Shown: piece by piece, positions 19,412 through 29,000 of the stretch
Layout of the letters: the number at the start of each line of letters is the position of its first letter
How positions within the stretch are numbered: the stretch's first letter is position 1
Source: Streptomyces asoensis
Lineage (GTDB): Bacteria; Actinomycetota; Actinomycetes; Streptomycetales; Streptomycetaceae
DNA: 64,000 nt
Reading direction: 5' to 3'
Assembly: GCF_013085465.1 (NCBI RefSeq)
Contig: NZ_CP049838.1
Location: 6,386,001-6,450,000, forward strand
The notes under the pieces: model-generated
What the model was told of the DNA's origin: nothing
The model's input: only the letters and a program-made list of their open reading frames with translations
The model's database searches: none
Translations under genes and position numbers: made by a program

Positions 19412-19672
19412 ATGCGGCTCACCGTAGCGGTGGTCCAGCAACTGTTGGAGATGAATGAGGGCTTCACCGCTCGTACGGAGACCAGCCAGAAGAACTACAG
19501 CGAATCCCGCACTTACCGGATCGCCGGAGGCCAACTGCTCTACGACTCATCGGGAAAGACGTCGTGGGCGGACAGCCGCTTCAGTCATAAGGACCAAATC
19601 GCCAACATCGACACGACCCGGTACTTCTTGCGGAAATACCTACACCGCCTCAACACTGACGGGTTGCAATAG
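19412..19672 (+). CDS. Small hypothetical protein, 86 aa
   Basis: The start ATG has an excellent AAGGAGG seven bases upstream. The protein (MRLTVAVVQQLLEMNEGFTA..., ESRTYRIAGGQLLYDSSGKT, DTTRYFLRKYLHRLNTDG) has alternating polar and hydrophobic residues but no recognised domain. Codon usage is less GC3-biased than core genes, consistent with acquired DNA. It lies between the relaxase remnant and the insertion sequence. Confidence 0.6.
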   Translation: MRLTVAVVQQLLEMNEGFTARTETSQKNYSESRTYRIAGGQLLYDSSGKTSWADSRFSHKDQIANIDTTRYFLRKYLHRLNTDGLQ

Positions 19673-19701
19673 CGCGGGCAGCTAGTCTGCGAACGCACTT
19701 A

Positions 19702-20591
19702 CAACGGCTAACAGAAAGAGGTGGATTGGTCCTGGCTGCCGTGACTGGCGCGGGAGTTGAGCGTTTGGTCTGGTGTGGGGACGTCGCCGTGGATTGTGTC
19801 GGATGAGCTGTGGGACCGCCTGGAGCCGCTGTTACCGCAGCGTGAGCGGCGCTTTCGGTATCCCGGCCGCAAGCCGTTGCCGGACCGGGACGTGCTGTGC
19901 GGGATCTTGTATGTGCTGCATACCGGGATCCAGTGGGAGTACCTGCCGCAGGAGCTCGGTTTCGGCTCGGGCATGACGTGCTGGCGGCGGCTGCGGGACT
20001 GGAACGAGGCCGGCGTGTGGCAGCGGTTGCACGAGGTCCTGCTGGCCGAGCTGAATGCGGCTTCCCGGTTGGACTGGTCGAGGTGCGTGGTCGACTCCTC
20101 CCACGTCAGGGCGTTAAAAGGGGGATCCACACGGGCCCCTCGCCGGTCGACCGGGGCCGGGCCGACTCGAAACACCATCTGATCACCGACGGGCACGGCA
20201 CCCCGCTTGCGGTCCTGCTGACCGGGGGCAACCGCAACGACTTCACGCAGTTGCTGCCGCTGCTCGACGCGATCCCGCCGGTCCGCGGCCGGGTCGGACG
20301 TCCCCGCCGCAGGCCGGATTCTCTGTTCGCCGACCGAGGCTACGACCACGACATCTACCGCGACCAGGTCCGCGCCCGCGGCATCGTGCCCGCGATCGCC
20401 CGCCGCGGCACCCTGCACGGCACAGGACTGGGCACCTACCGCTGGGTCCTGGAGAGGAGCTTTGCGTGGCTCACGGCTTCCGACGTCTGCGGATCCGATG
20501 GGAACGGCGAGCCGACATCCACGAAGCATTCCTCAAACTCGCCTGCTGCCTCATCACCCACCGACAACTCAGCTCATTGTGTTAGCCGTTG
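19702..20591 (+). mobile_element. IS5-family insertion sequence, 890 bp
   Basis: Perfect 12-bp terminal inverted repeats CAACGGCTAACA (19702-19713) and TGTTAGCCGTTG (20580-20591) are flanked by the direct repeat TTA at 19699-19701 and 20592-20594, the expected target duplication. The single transposase is in two frames, as in the IS427-like group. Confidence 0.88.
19757..20585 (+). pseudogene. IS5-family DDE transposase, frameshifted
   Basis: The first frame gives the N-terminal part (SPWIVSDELWDRLEPLLPQR, TGIQWEYLPQELGFGSGMTC, then WSRCVVDSSHVRALKGG with the first catalytic Asp). At TTAAAAGGGGG (20114-20124) the sequence must be read in the -1 frame to continue GPSPVDRGRADSKHHLITDG and the DDE-domain Asp (SLFADRGYD). 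This site is a plausible programmed slippage. A second shift at about 20470 is a genuine one-base loss: after ERSFAWL the correct ending (HGFRRLRIRWERRADIHEAF) lies in a third frame. It ends at a TAG inside the right inverted repeat. The element is therefore probably dead. Confidence 0.88.
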
Positions 20592-20612
20592 TTAGTCCGC
20601 GAGCTGACCGTC

Positions 20613-20641
20613 AAGGACGCCGCCATCAAGTCGGCGTCCTT
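20613..20641 (-). terminator. Terminator downstream of par pair
   Basis: AAGGACGCCG pairs with CGGCGTCCTT around a 9-nt loop. It lies 40 bases past the stop of the ParA partner gene. Confidence 0.65.
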
Positions 20642-20680
20642 GCGGATCAGCGGCACCAGGGGACTCCCAGCACCCTAACC

Positions 20681-21280
20681 TCAAGCTGGCGAGTTCTCGG
20701 TTTTCGGACCACTGCCAACGCCGTGCGGATCGGTGGACTGCTCCGGCCGTCCCCGGAAGGCGGCTCCCTTCGCGGTCCGTGATTCGACACGCTCCACGAT
20801 GCGGTCGCTGACGCGCTGTATATCTTTCCACTTCATCGCTAGGCGGTCATGGTCCATCCCATGTTCCGCGATGATGTCCCGGAGTTGTTCGAGGGTTAGT
20901 TCGCCCAGACGTGAGCGAAGTCCCACATCGCCGGCTGCGGCGAAAACTGCGAATGGATCGATTACCCCAGGGGCCCGTCGGCTGCTGCGCCGCGGGCGTT
21001 CAGCCGAGCGGGATGCGATGTGCGGCTCGGGAGAGGTGAGGGCCCTGCTCAGCGCTCGGGAGAAACGAGTCGTACGCGCGGCTTCGGCGGCCACCACGCC
21101 AAGAACACGCGCGAGGGTTCCCGCCAGGTCCGGGTCGGACGCCCCCAGCTTCAGGAGAGCTTCTGCGGCCTCCGCGGCCTGAGCCTGCAAGAGGGTTCCG
21201 TCTTCCTGCCGACCAGGCCCCCCTTCGTCCGAGACGTCACCAGCCACGACCGCGGCCTCGTTGTCGCTCTGCTCGCTCAC
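20681..21280 (-). CDS. ParA-partner protein (ParB-like role inferred)
   Basis: A 199-residue protein coupled to parA by a four-base overlap. The N-terminus is acidic and Ala-rich. The C-terminal half has a helical stretch (LGELTLEQLRDIIAEHGMDH, RLAMKWKDIQRVSDRIVERV) that looks like a compact DNA- or protein-binding domain. No ParB nuclease motif or ribbon-helix-helix is obvious. By position it should be the centromere-binding or regulatory partner of the ATPase, as in plasmid parA operons with unrelated second genes. Function is inferred from context only. Confidence 0.6.
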   Translation of the reverse strand: MSEQSDNEAAVVAGDVSDEGGPGRQEDGTLLQAQAAEAAEALLKLGASDPDLAGTLARVLGVVAAEAARTTRFSRALSRALTSPEPHIASRSAERPRRSSRRAPGVIDPFAVFAAAGDVGLRSRLGELTLEQLRDIIAEHGMDHDRLAMKWKDIQRVSDRIVERVESRTAKGAAFRGRPEQSTDPHGVGSGPKTENSPA

Positions 21281-22344
21281 GCCTTCTCCTCGACCAGCTC
21301 GATGAACTCCTCCGTCATCGAACGGAAGGCCTTGTACTCCCCTTGGTAGCCGTACTTCTGCCGCAGAGTACTGCGGTCGACGAACTCCGCCGAGCCGGCG
21401 ATGGCGTCTCGCTCGGGAATATATGTCTGCAGCACCTCAGGGAGTTCCTCGTCGGCTTCGAGCCTGAGCACCGTGTTCCTGTGCACAGTTGAAGCTGCCC
21501 TGTACTTCGTCACAACGATACCGATCTCCGTGATCGGTTGCGCATTGTCGTCAGCGAACGCTTTGACATGCCGCTGGATCTGAGGAATTCCGTACGTCGA
21601 GAGAACGTCCGGAATCGTCGGGATGATGTACCCGTCAGAAATGCGCAAACCATTCAAAGTGACGATGCCGAGGTTCGGCGGACAGTCGACGAGGACGTAG
21701 TCGTAGTCATTGATGATCTTCCAAACTGCCTTACGCAGAAGATCGGTCGGATTATTGCTGTAGAAGCGCCCGGACGACATGGAAGCCAAGCGGTCCTGGA
21801 CGTCGATGAGGTCCAGCGAGGAGGGAAGAAGATCCACTTTGGTTACCTCGTTCACTGGAGACACGTTGCACTGGAGCGTCTTCTCCAGATCGAACTCCGG
21901 AGGTTCCCCCTCGGGCCGGAGGGCGTCCTTGAAAAGGGTCGCCAGGGTGTACCCGTCGTCGTTGAGCTCCTCCCACTTCTTCTCCCCGATCAGGACCGTC
22001 GTCAAGTTAGTCTGCGGGTCGAGGTCAATGACCAGGACTCGCTTGTTGAACTCCCCCGAGAGGAATTCCGCGAGTCCGGCCGTGGTGGTGGTTTTGCCGA
22101 CGCCGCCCTTTAGGTTGATGGTCGCGATGACATGAGCTTTGGCCACGTGCTTCTTCCTCTGCTTGAGGTAGCGCCGAATTTGACTCGCCCGGAAGACCGG
22201 ACCGCTACGCAGGTCTGCGACAGGAACAGGAAAGCGCTTGTCGCGAGTCCGCCAGTTCGCGACAGCCGACCGGCCGACCCCCGCCATCTCCGCCACCTCG
22301 AACAGTCCAACGAGCTGGTCCTCCGCCTCGGGTGTGCCCTCCAT
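21277..22344 (-). CDS. parA: ParA/Soj-type partition ATPase with N-terminal HTH
   Basis: A 355-residue Walker-type ATPase. Residues 10-60 are a MerR-like helix-turn-helix (VGLFEVAEMAGVGRSAVANW, PVFRASQIRRYLKQRKK). The ATPase follows with the deviant Walker A LKGGVGKTTTT, Walker A' IDLDPQTNLT and Walker B DYVLVDCPPNLG, plus GIVVTKYRAAS and YGIPQIQRHV. The HTH-ParA layout is that of plasmid type Ia systems, which autoregulate. ATG 22344 has GGGGAGGTGTC directly upstream. It suggests the element once had, or still has, a plasmid phase. No inactivating lesion is visible, unlike its neighbours. Confidence 0.9.
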   Translation of the reverse strand: MEGTPEAEDQLVGLFEVAEMAGVGRSAVANWRTRDKRFPVPVADLRSGPVFRASQIRRYLKQRKKHVAKAHVIATINLKGGVGKTTTTAGLAEFLSGEFNKRVLVIDLDPQTNLTTVLIGEKKWEELNDDGYTLATLFKDALRPEGEPPEFDLEKTLQCNVSPVNEVTKVDLLPSSLDLIDVQDRLASMSSGRFYSNNPTDLLRKAVWKIINDYDYVLVDCPPNLGIVTLNGLRISDGYIIPTIPDVLSTYGIPQIQRHVKAFADDNAQPITEIGIVVTKYRAASTVHRNTVLRLEADEELPEVLQTYIPERDAIAGSAEFVDRSTLRQKYGYQGEYKAFRSMTEEFIELVEEKA

Positions 22345-22484
22345 GACACCTCCCCGTGAACGGCATTCACAATTGCACGCCAAGCGTGAAGGTTGCCCAC
22401 ACCAACCGTCAAGCCTCAACCTCGTTACATAGATGCACAGTTGAAAATGCGCGCCCCCTGAGCGCCAAGTTGTGCTGGGTCAAT

Positions 22485-23082
22485 TCACCTATCGCGACGA
22501 TCACCCTCGCATGGTTGTTCGGTTGCGCAGGCGGCTCGGGTTCGGGGCGCAGCTACGAGCAACTGCGCCGCCCATCTCCGGACCTCCGAGAGGTGCTCGG
22601 GCTGCAAACCGAGGTGAGGGTCCGTTGCAAGAGGAGGGTTGCGTGTCCTTGAGCGGTACGCTCCACTGCCCAGGTGTGGTCGACGGTGGTGAAGTCATCG
22701 TCAATCTAGACGGCTGGGGCGTCGTCAAGCCAGGAGTCGACATGGTCGCGCTTCCACAGGTAGCCGTTGGGGTGGCTGGTGGTGATCTGCGGACGCGGGA
22801 GATCGACGTACGACAGGGTTGGAAGGCCGAGGAGCGGGCCGATGAGGGTGAGGGCGTCCAGGCGCCAGCTGGTGCACCAGACCGGGGTGACCAGGCCGGT
22901 GCGGATCACGTCCATGAGCATGGGGCCGTGGGCAGGGTCGAGCCAGACGGTGACCGGCTTGTCGGTGCTCCGGCCGGTGGGGACGACGTCGTGGCGGGCG
23001 TGGGTGGCCGGGGTCGAGCCGTCCGCATGGGGAAGGGTATGAGGACGCCGTCGATGTCGAGGAGCAGGTAGGGCGGGCGCAT
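22485..23082 (-). pseudogene. HAD-like phosphatase domain gene, at least three lesions
   Basis: From ATG 23082 the protein starts MRPPYLLLDIDGVLIPFP, a HAD motif I (DIDGVL). At about 23030 one base is missing and the frame shifts to ADGSTPATHARHDVVPTGRS and VTVWLDPAHGPMLMDVIRTG. That frame runs to DHVDSWLDDAPAV, where TAG (22706-22708) replaces an expected Trp codon before IDDDFTTVDHTWAVERT, the acidic HAD motif. At about 22625 another base is missing before DPHLGLQPEHLSEVRRWAAQ. Each lesion is inferred by matching the continuing frames; together they make the gene non-functional. It is the last gene of a broken minus-strand trio. Confidence 0.75.
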
Positions 23083-23116
23083 CGGTTTCTCCGGGGGAGC
23101 CGGGGCGAATGGCTGG

Positions 23117-23809
23117 TCAGAGCTTGCGGGCGCGGATCAGTAAGGTGGTGGGCCAGTGGCCCATGCGGGGGTCGTTGAACTCCTGGGCCGAAGTGAGCCA
23201 GAAGCCCGCCCGGCTGAGGTGCCTCTCCCAACGGTCGGTATCGAACTCCCATCGGGCGATGGGGAGCCGAGTGCGGTCGGTCAGGGTGACGAAGTCGCGG
23301 CGGGGCCGGTCGTCGCCGGAGGGGCTTCGACCGCCGCGCTGCGGGTGGGGGACAGAGAAGGCCAGCACTCGCCCGGGCGTGAGGCGTTGGGCGACGGCCG
23401 GGAGCAGGAGCTCGGGGGCGACGAGACCGGTGGCTCCGAAGACGGAGTAGATCGCGTCGAACTGCTCGTCGGACGCGTGCAGGTAGTGCAGGGCGTGGCC
23501 GGCGACGAAGGTGAGGTTGTTCAGCCGGCCGTAGTGGGAGCGTGCGCGGCGGACCTGGAGCCGACCAGGTCGGCGCCGGTGACGTGTGCGCCGTGGCGGG
23601 TGGCGAGGTGGGCGGCGTTGTGGCCGGGGCCGCAGCCGAGTTCCAGGAGTCGCTTGCCGGACAGGTCGGGGCCGAAGATCTCGGCGCCGGGTCCTTGGCC
23701 GGGTCTCGTGGTCCATTCCATCCGGGCGGGTACGGCGAGGGATTCGGCGAGTCCGGCTGCGGTGCGTTGGGAGGCGTGGGCGTGACATGGGGGATGCCTG
23801 GGCGAGCAC
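23117..23809 (-). pseudogene. SAM-dependent methyltransferase, frameshifted
   Basis: The N-terminal part (MEWTTRPGQGP.., GKRLLELGCGPGHNAAHLAT, GAHVTGADLVG) carries the class I methyltransferase glycine-rich SAM site. It lies in a different frame from the C-terminal part (RRARSHYGRLNNLTFVAGHA, FDAIYSVFGATG, LAFSVPHPQRGGRSPSGDD, MGHWPTTLLIRARKL). The switch occurs at about 23556-23562 and is explained by loss of one C after GADLVG. The exact start is unclear: GTG 23809 is in the C-terminal frame, while the SAM site is in another, so a further upstream lesion is possible. Confidence 0.78.
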
Positions 23810-23810
23810 G

Positions 23811-24719
23811 TCAGATCTCCAGGAGGTGGAGGACGTCGGTGAGGTGGCGGCGGACGGCCTTGAGGTAGGCGGGGTCGGTGGCTGGGTCGTCGATCCAGCG
23901 AATGGACTGCTCCATGAACCACTCGACAGCCCACATGCGGTGCCAGCCCAGGGCCCAGTTCTCGGCGGTGAGCCCGCCACGTGAGGCGAGGGCGTCGGCG
24001 GTGCCGCTGGCGGTGACGTACTGCTCCAGGAAGACGCGCAGGCGCACGGGGTGCGGGGGCTCGATGGTGCCGTGCCAGTTGGCGAGGTCGAGCAGGCCAG
24101 GGCCGGTGAAGGCGCGGGCGAAGTCGAGCAGCCGCCAGCCGCGCTCACCGATGTGGAGGCTGGTTGGGTGGAACTCGGAGTGCACCCAGCCGAACGGTTC
24201 CAGCGTCGCTCCGGCCGAGCGGGCCTCGGCGGCCTGGGCGATTCGGTCGAGCGCGTCCTCGATGTCGTCGGCGTCCTGCCACCGGTCGGCCTTGCGCAGC
24301 CGTTCGAGGTGCTCCAGCGCCCTGGCCGGCAGTGTCCGCAGCCGGTCCTGGTCGAGGACGGGCAAGGGCGGTGCCGTACGGGTTCCGTGCAGGATCACGG
24401 CCGCGGCGAGGCCGTCGAGGTCGTCGGCCTCGCGGACGGACGGTCCGAGGTCCTCCATGAGCATGCCGAGCCAGCCGTCCAGGACGGCGGAGGCGTGGAC
24501 CTGGGGGACGGGTACACCGAGGGTGCGGGCCAGGCGGAGGCTGGTCCTCGCTGTCGAAGGGCGTCTTGGCGTACTTGAAGATGGCCGTGGAGCCGTCGGG
24601 AAAGTCACGCGCTCGACGCCGGACATGGACCACACGCGTACCTCCTCCCGTACGGCGGTGGTCTGGCCGGCCACGGTGAGCAGGTTGTCGAGGAGTTCGG
24701 CGCTGGGGTTCGTGGTCAC
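23811..24719 (-). pseudogene. Phosphotransferase (APH/CHK-like) with frame-swapped segment
   Basis: The 302-residue frame is open and ends in phosphotransferase features: FGWVHSEFHPTSLHI (catalytic loop region; the usual HxDxxxxN appears as HSEFHPTS), RLLDFARAFTGPGLLDLANW and a helical C-terminus. About residues 40-59 (TAPRPSSSTPRRPSTARTS) are nonsense for the family. The bases in that stretch read in the next frame give DGSTAIFKYAKTPFDSEDQ, a plausible nucleotide-binding strand with its Lys. One base was lost near 24599 and the frame restored near 24542. The protein may be translated but should lack its ATP-binding lysine. It ends two bases before the methyltransferase GTG. Confidence 0.75.
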
Positions 24720-24800
24720 GTGGGTGCTCCGGGGAGGGGTGGTGGCGTCCGGGGCGGGCGAGGGATGCTGGCCCGCCCCGGAGCCTGATCGGGTGGTGGG

Positions 24801-25151
24801 TTACGCGGCGGGGTTCACGCGGTGGGCGTAGACCTGCTCGATCCAGCCCGCCTTGAACGCGGCGAGGTCGTCGCGAAAGTTCGCCATCGAGGCACCGTAG
24901 GGCGCGACCACGCCGCCGGACTGATCCGGCACGGACTGGCAGCCGTGCACGAGCCGACCGCCCAGCGCGGCGTGGGCCTTGATGGACTCGATCCGGCGGT
25001 GCTCGTTGAACCAGCCGCCGTGGTAGACCTCGTCGAGCATCCCGCCCGTCTCGTCGTCCAGGTTGAAGACGACGGAGGTGGCGGCGGGGAAGAACCAGCA
25101 CGGGCCGACGTTGGAGATGTGCCCGTCGAGCTCGACCTTGTTGAGCGCCAT
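24801..25151 (-). CDS. Conserved hypothetical protein, 116 aa
   Basis: MALNKVELDGHISNVGPCWF..., YHGGWFNEHRRIESIKAHAA, VHGCQSVPDQSGGVVAPYGA, FKAGWIEQVYAHRVNPAA. I recall close copies of this sequence in other Streptomyces next to similar methyltransferase/phosphotransferase/HAD genes, but no function. It appears intact. Just upstream (25152-25251, minus strand) a stretch reading RASPHLAGLGLPQITANHLR looks like the truncated 3' end of another member of this gene group and cannot be traced further because the metallopeptidase gene follows. Confidence 0.65.
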   Translation of the reverse strand: MALNKVELDGHISNVGPCWFFPAATSVVFNLDDETGGMLDEVYHGGWFNEHRRIESIKAHAALGGRLVHGCQSVPDQSGGVVAPYGASMANFRDDLAAFKAGWIEQVYAHRVNPAA

Positions 25152-25314
25152 GAGCCTCGCGGAGCATCCGCAGGTGGTTGGCGGTGATCTGCGGCAGGCC
25201 GAGGCCGGCCAGGTGCGGGCTGGCCCGCCGTTCGTGGACAGACTGCCACAAAGATTTGCGAACTCAAGAGCAGACTCAATCCCCGGGCACCAGGCACAGG
25301 TTGGCGTCGCCTCA

Positions 25315-26025
25315 TCAAGGGAGCCAGATGCTTGCTCCCCATTCGTCCAGCTTCTGGCGCCGGGCCTCGAAGTCGGGCAGCACCCGGCTGACGGTCAGCC
25401 AGAACTCGGGGGAGTGATTGGCGTGGTGCAGGTGGGCCAGCTCGTGGACAAGTACGTAGTCGATCAGGGATGCGGGGACTTGCATCACCGCCCAGTGGAT
25501 GTTGATAGCACCGCTGGTCGAGCAGGATCCCCACCGGTAGCCGAGGGTACGCACGACTAGATCTGTCATGGGCGCCTTCATCCGCTCGGCCCATGGCTTC
25601 ACCCGTGCCGGTAGCCAACGCTGACCGCGCTCTGCGTACCAGGTGATCAACTCATCTGCCGCACAGGCAAGTCGGTCTTCACGCAGCCTCAGCCTGCCCT
25701 CCACCAGCGCGACAGGGCGGGAGGCTTCCGTGACCGTCTTGAGGCGGTAGCTTCTGCCCAGATAATAGAATCCTTCACCATCGAGGAAGCGTCGGTCGGG
25801 GCGTTCGGCAGCCTCGTGTCGCCGCTCTTCGACTTTGGTGTAGAGCCAGGTCAAGCGGGAACGCAGCAGTTTCTCCAGGGCGGTTCGGTCTGTGTCCGGC
25901 GGAACGGCCGCGACGACGGTGGCGTCGCGTTCCACCGTGACCCTGACGCTTTGTCGTCCGGGTACGGACACCACATCGATGGCCAAGCCGCCGATGTTCA
26001 GCGGCTCAGCCGGGGCTTCATGCAT
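25315..26025 (-). CDS. YgjP/DUF45-type zinc metallopeptidase, coupled to HsdR
   Basis: A 236-residue SprT-like metallopeptidase of the YgjP (DUF45, M48-like) family. The zinc site HELAHLHHANHSPEFW covers residues 194-209 with His194, Glu195, His198 and His204. The upstream substrate-fold stretch LGYRWGSCSTSGAINIHW is conserved. Proteins of this type are often the last gene of type I restriction operons. Its ATG (26025) overlaps the hsdR stop by eight bases, so it should be co-translated. It may process or regulate the restriction complex; that role is inference. Confidence 0.9.
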   Translation of the reverse strand: MHEAPAEPLNIGGLAIDVVSVPGRQSVRVTVERDATVVAAVPPDTDRTALEKLLRSRLTWLYTKVEERRHEAAERPDRRFLDGEGFYYLGRSYRLKTVTEASRPVALVEGRLRLREDRLACAADELITWYAERGQRWLPARVKPWAERMKAPMTDLVVRTLGYRWGSCSTSGAINIHWAVMQVPASLIDYVLVHELAHLHHANHSPEFWLTVSRVLPDFEARRQKLDEWGASIWLP

Positions 26026-29000
26026 GGGGGCGATTCAGGTCCTTCTGGTTGTGGTCCACGATGTCGCGCAGGGCGCTGGCTAGGTTGTCAGCCTCAGGTC
26101 CGGTGTGGTTGTTCAGGACGAGCAGCATCCAGATCTCCCGCTGAAAGTCGTGCTGGGCTGCGGGGTTGGTCCAGAAGGCGTGCTTCACGCTGTGGCGTAG
26201 GGCGAGTTCCACGGTTTGGTGGGCGAGTGACACGAAGTCGGCTCGCAACCCATCGCCGATGACCCCGTCGGTGATGACCGTGGTCAGTTGCTGGTAGAGG
26301 GCCTGCTCCAGGCGGGTGAGGTTACGGACGTCGTCGGGCAGGTCGGAATTCGCGCCTTCCGATGCGCCGGTCATCTCCTGGGCAAGCGCATCGAATGCCT
26401 TCAGCTGCTCGTCCCAGTCGGTCGCATACTTCTTGAGGATGTTCTCCAGCCGTTCGCGCAACTTCTTGAAGGCGACGGGGTTTTCCCCGAAGTGCAGCTC
26501 GATGTGGTTGCGGATGGCGTGCTTCATCATCGACGCCTTGGCCCGGGCGCCGGGCAGCTGTTCCACCTTCGTACGGAAGTCGTCGGAGGTGAGACGGGTC
26601 GGCTCTATCATGCGTTCTACGCCGAGGGCCTTGACGTGTTCATCGATCAGCTCGGCGACCTTGTGTCCGTACGCGGCGGGGTCGAAGGCGTCCGTGTCCT
26701 CACCGAAACGCTGCTTGGCGAGCTTCGCAACGAAGAGGAACAGGCGGGCAGCAGGCTGGTAAGGACGGGCGGCGTCGCGCGGCATGATCAGGTTCAGGGT
26801 GGCGAGAAACTCCCTGAGCAGACGACGGTATTCGATGCGCCGCGGCTCGTCGTCCAGCGAGCTGACGAGGCCATGCACGGCAGCCGTGTCGTCCGGGTCG
26901 ACAAGGTCGTTGGTCAGCTGGAAGTGGTGGCGCAGCGCAGCACACTGTCGTTCCAGCTTGTTCTCCTCCTCCTTGAAGTCGATCCTGGGCATGCCCTCCT
27001 GCTCGTCGGCTGCGTAGGCGGCCATCGCCTCAAGGAGTGCCTTGGATACGCCGGCGTAGTCCACGATGTATCCGGCTGTCTTGGCCTCGGCCGTCCGGTT
27101 CACCCGGGCCACCGCCTGCAGCAGTTCTGCCTCCCGCATCCTGCGGTCCAGATACATGACCTGCTCGCGTGGCGCGTCGAACCCGGTGAGCAGCATGGTC
27201 CGTACGATCAGAAACGCCACGGGCCGGGAGGTCGGCGTCAGATCCGACGGCCTGGGAAACGGGCTGCGGAAAGACTTGATGGCCTTCTTCTGTGCGCTCT
27301 CGTCGGTCCACGCGCGCCAGGACTTGTCATCCACCTCTGCGTCTGCGGAGATGACGGGCACGAAGTCGATGGCCTTGAGCAGGGCCAGCTGCGCGTGGGC
27401 CGCGACCAAGAGCCGCTGGCGTGCGGTCCGGTCTTCCTCCGGTTTCTGCAGCCACCTGTCCAGGACCTGTGGAGAGGTCTTCTCGACTTCGGCGACCAGC
27501 TCTGTTCTGGCGTTGAGTAGCGCCTCGCGGTAGCGCACCGCGATCCCCCGGGAGTAGGCAACCACCTGGGCCTTGAAACCCTCCTTCATAGCACCCACGA
27601 CGTAATGCCGGAGCATGTGCCTGGCCTTACGCTGAATCATGTCGTGCGCGCTGAGAACCGCTGCCGACGTCGCGTACCTCTGCTGGAGTTCGTCGTACTG
27701 CTCGTCAGTCAGCTCGGGGAACTCGTCCTCAAGCTTCTCGTCCAGACTCTCAGCTTCGGTCACCGCACCTTTGGCGATGTGTCCTTCGTAGAAGATCGGG
27801 ACGATCGCCCCGTCGTTCTCGGCGTCCTCGATGCGGTACTTGTCGATGAACTCGCCAAAAGTTGTGCTGGTCAGCTTCTTGCGGTTCATGATGATTGGTG
27901 TGCCGGTGAAGCCGATGCGGGCCGAGTTGGGCAGTGACTCCATGAGGTTTTGATGCAGCCCTGAACCGTGCGAGCGGTGCGCCTCGTCGACCAGGATGAG
28001 GATGCCCTCGTCGCTGTTGACGAGGCCCCAGCCCGGCATTCGGTCATGAGCAAGAGAGTCGGTCTTCTTCTGGCGGGCCTTGTCGGTGTCGAGTTGCTTC
28101 TGGATCATCACGAAGACCAGCCCAGCCCCATGCCGCCCGAGCACCGTCGGTACATCGGAGGCGCGCGTGACGACGTCGGGCTTCTCCCCCGTGAGAGCCG
28201 CAGTCTCCGCGAGCTGCTCCTGCAGCTGCTTGCGGTCGGTGACCACGACCACCTTGAAGTGTTCCAGGCCCGGGGTCGAACGTAGCTTGCGCACCAGGAA
28301 CACCATTGTCAGGGACTTACCCGAGCCCTGGGTGTGCCAGACGATGCCGCCGCGCTTGTCCTCCCGGCCGTGTGCGGCCTTCGTCTCACCACGCACCAGC
28401 CGGGCAACCGCCTTATGGACAGCCCGGTACTGCTGATAGCGGGGAGCGATCTTCACCCGGGCGGTACGCCCCTCTGCGATCTCCACGTCCTGGAAGACGA
28501 CGAAGTTCTTTACAATGTCGAGGAGGCGAACGGGATGCAGGACACCGGCCGCGAGAACCTTCTGTGCATCGAAGAGGACGTCGTCCGGGTTATAGCTGCG
28601 GGAGGTGATCTCGTCCACCTCAAGGGGGTACGGGTCACGCCACACTACATAGTCCTGCAAACGAGCGGTGAAGGTGCCCAGCAGCGCCTTATCCCCCGTG
28701 CTGGCCACCGTCAACTGGACCGTCCGGAAGAGCAGTTCACTGCCTCGCGGCGCAACGCCGTTGCTCGTCTGATTCGCGTAGCGGCGCAGCTGCTGGACGG
28801 CTCGCTTTATCTCACCGCCGACGGCGGCGAGCTTCTTGCACTCGATTACTACCAGTGGGATGCCGTTCACGAACAACACCAAGTCGGCGATCATCACCTC
28901 GCCCTGGCTGCCGGGAATGGTCATGCGGAACTGGGAGACCGCAAGGAAGTCGTTGTTCTCCGGCCTCTCCCAGTCGATGAACCTGACGGTCTGGCGTCGG

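Noticed and set aside
15001..25151. All frameshifts being sequencing errors
   Set aside because: They include nonsense codons, a 5-bp duplication and truncations, and none occur in the dozen core genes; a few single-base losses could still be errors.
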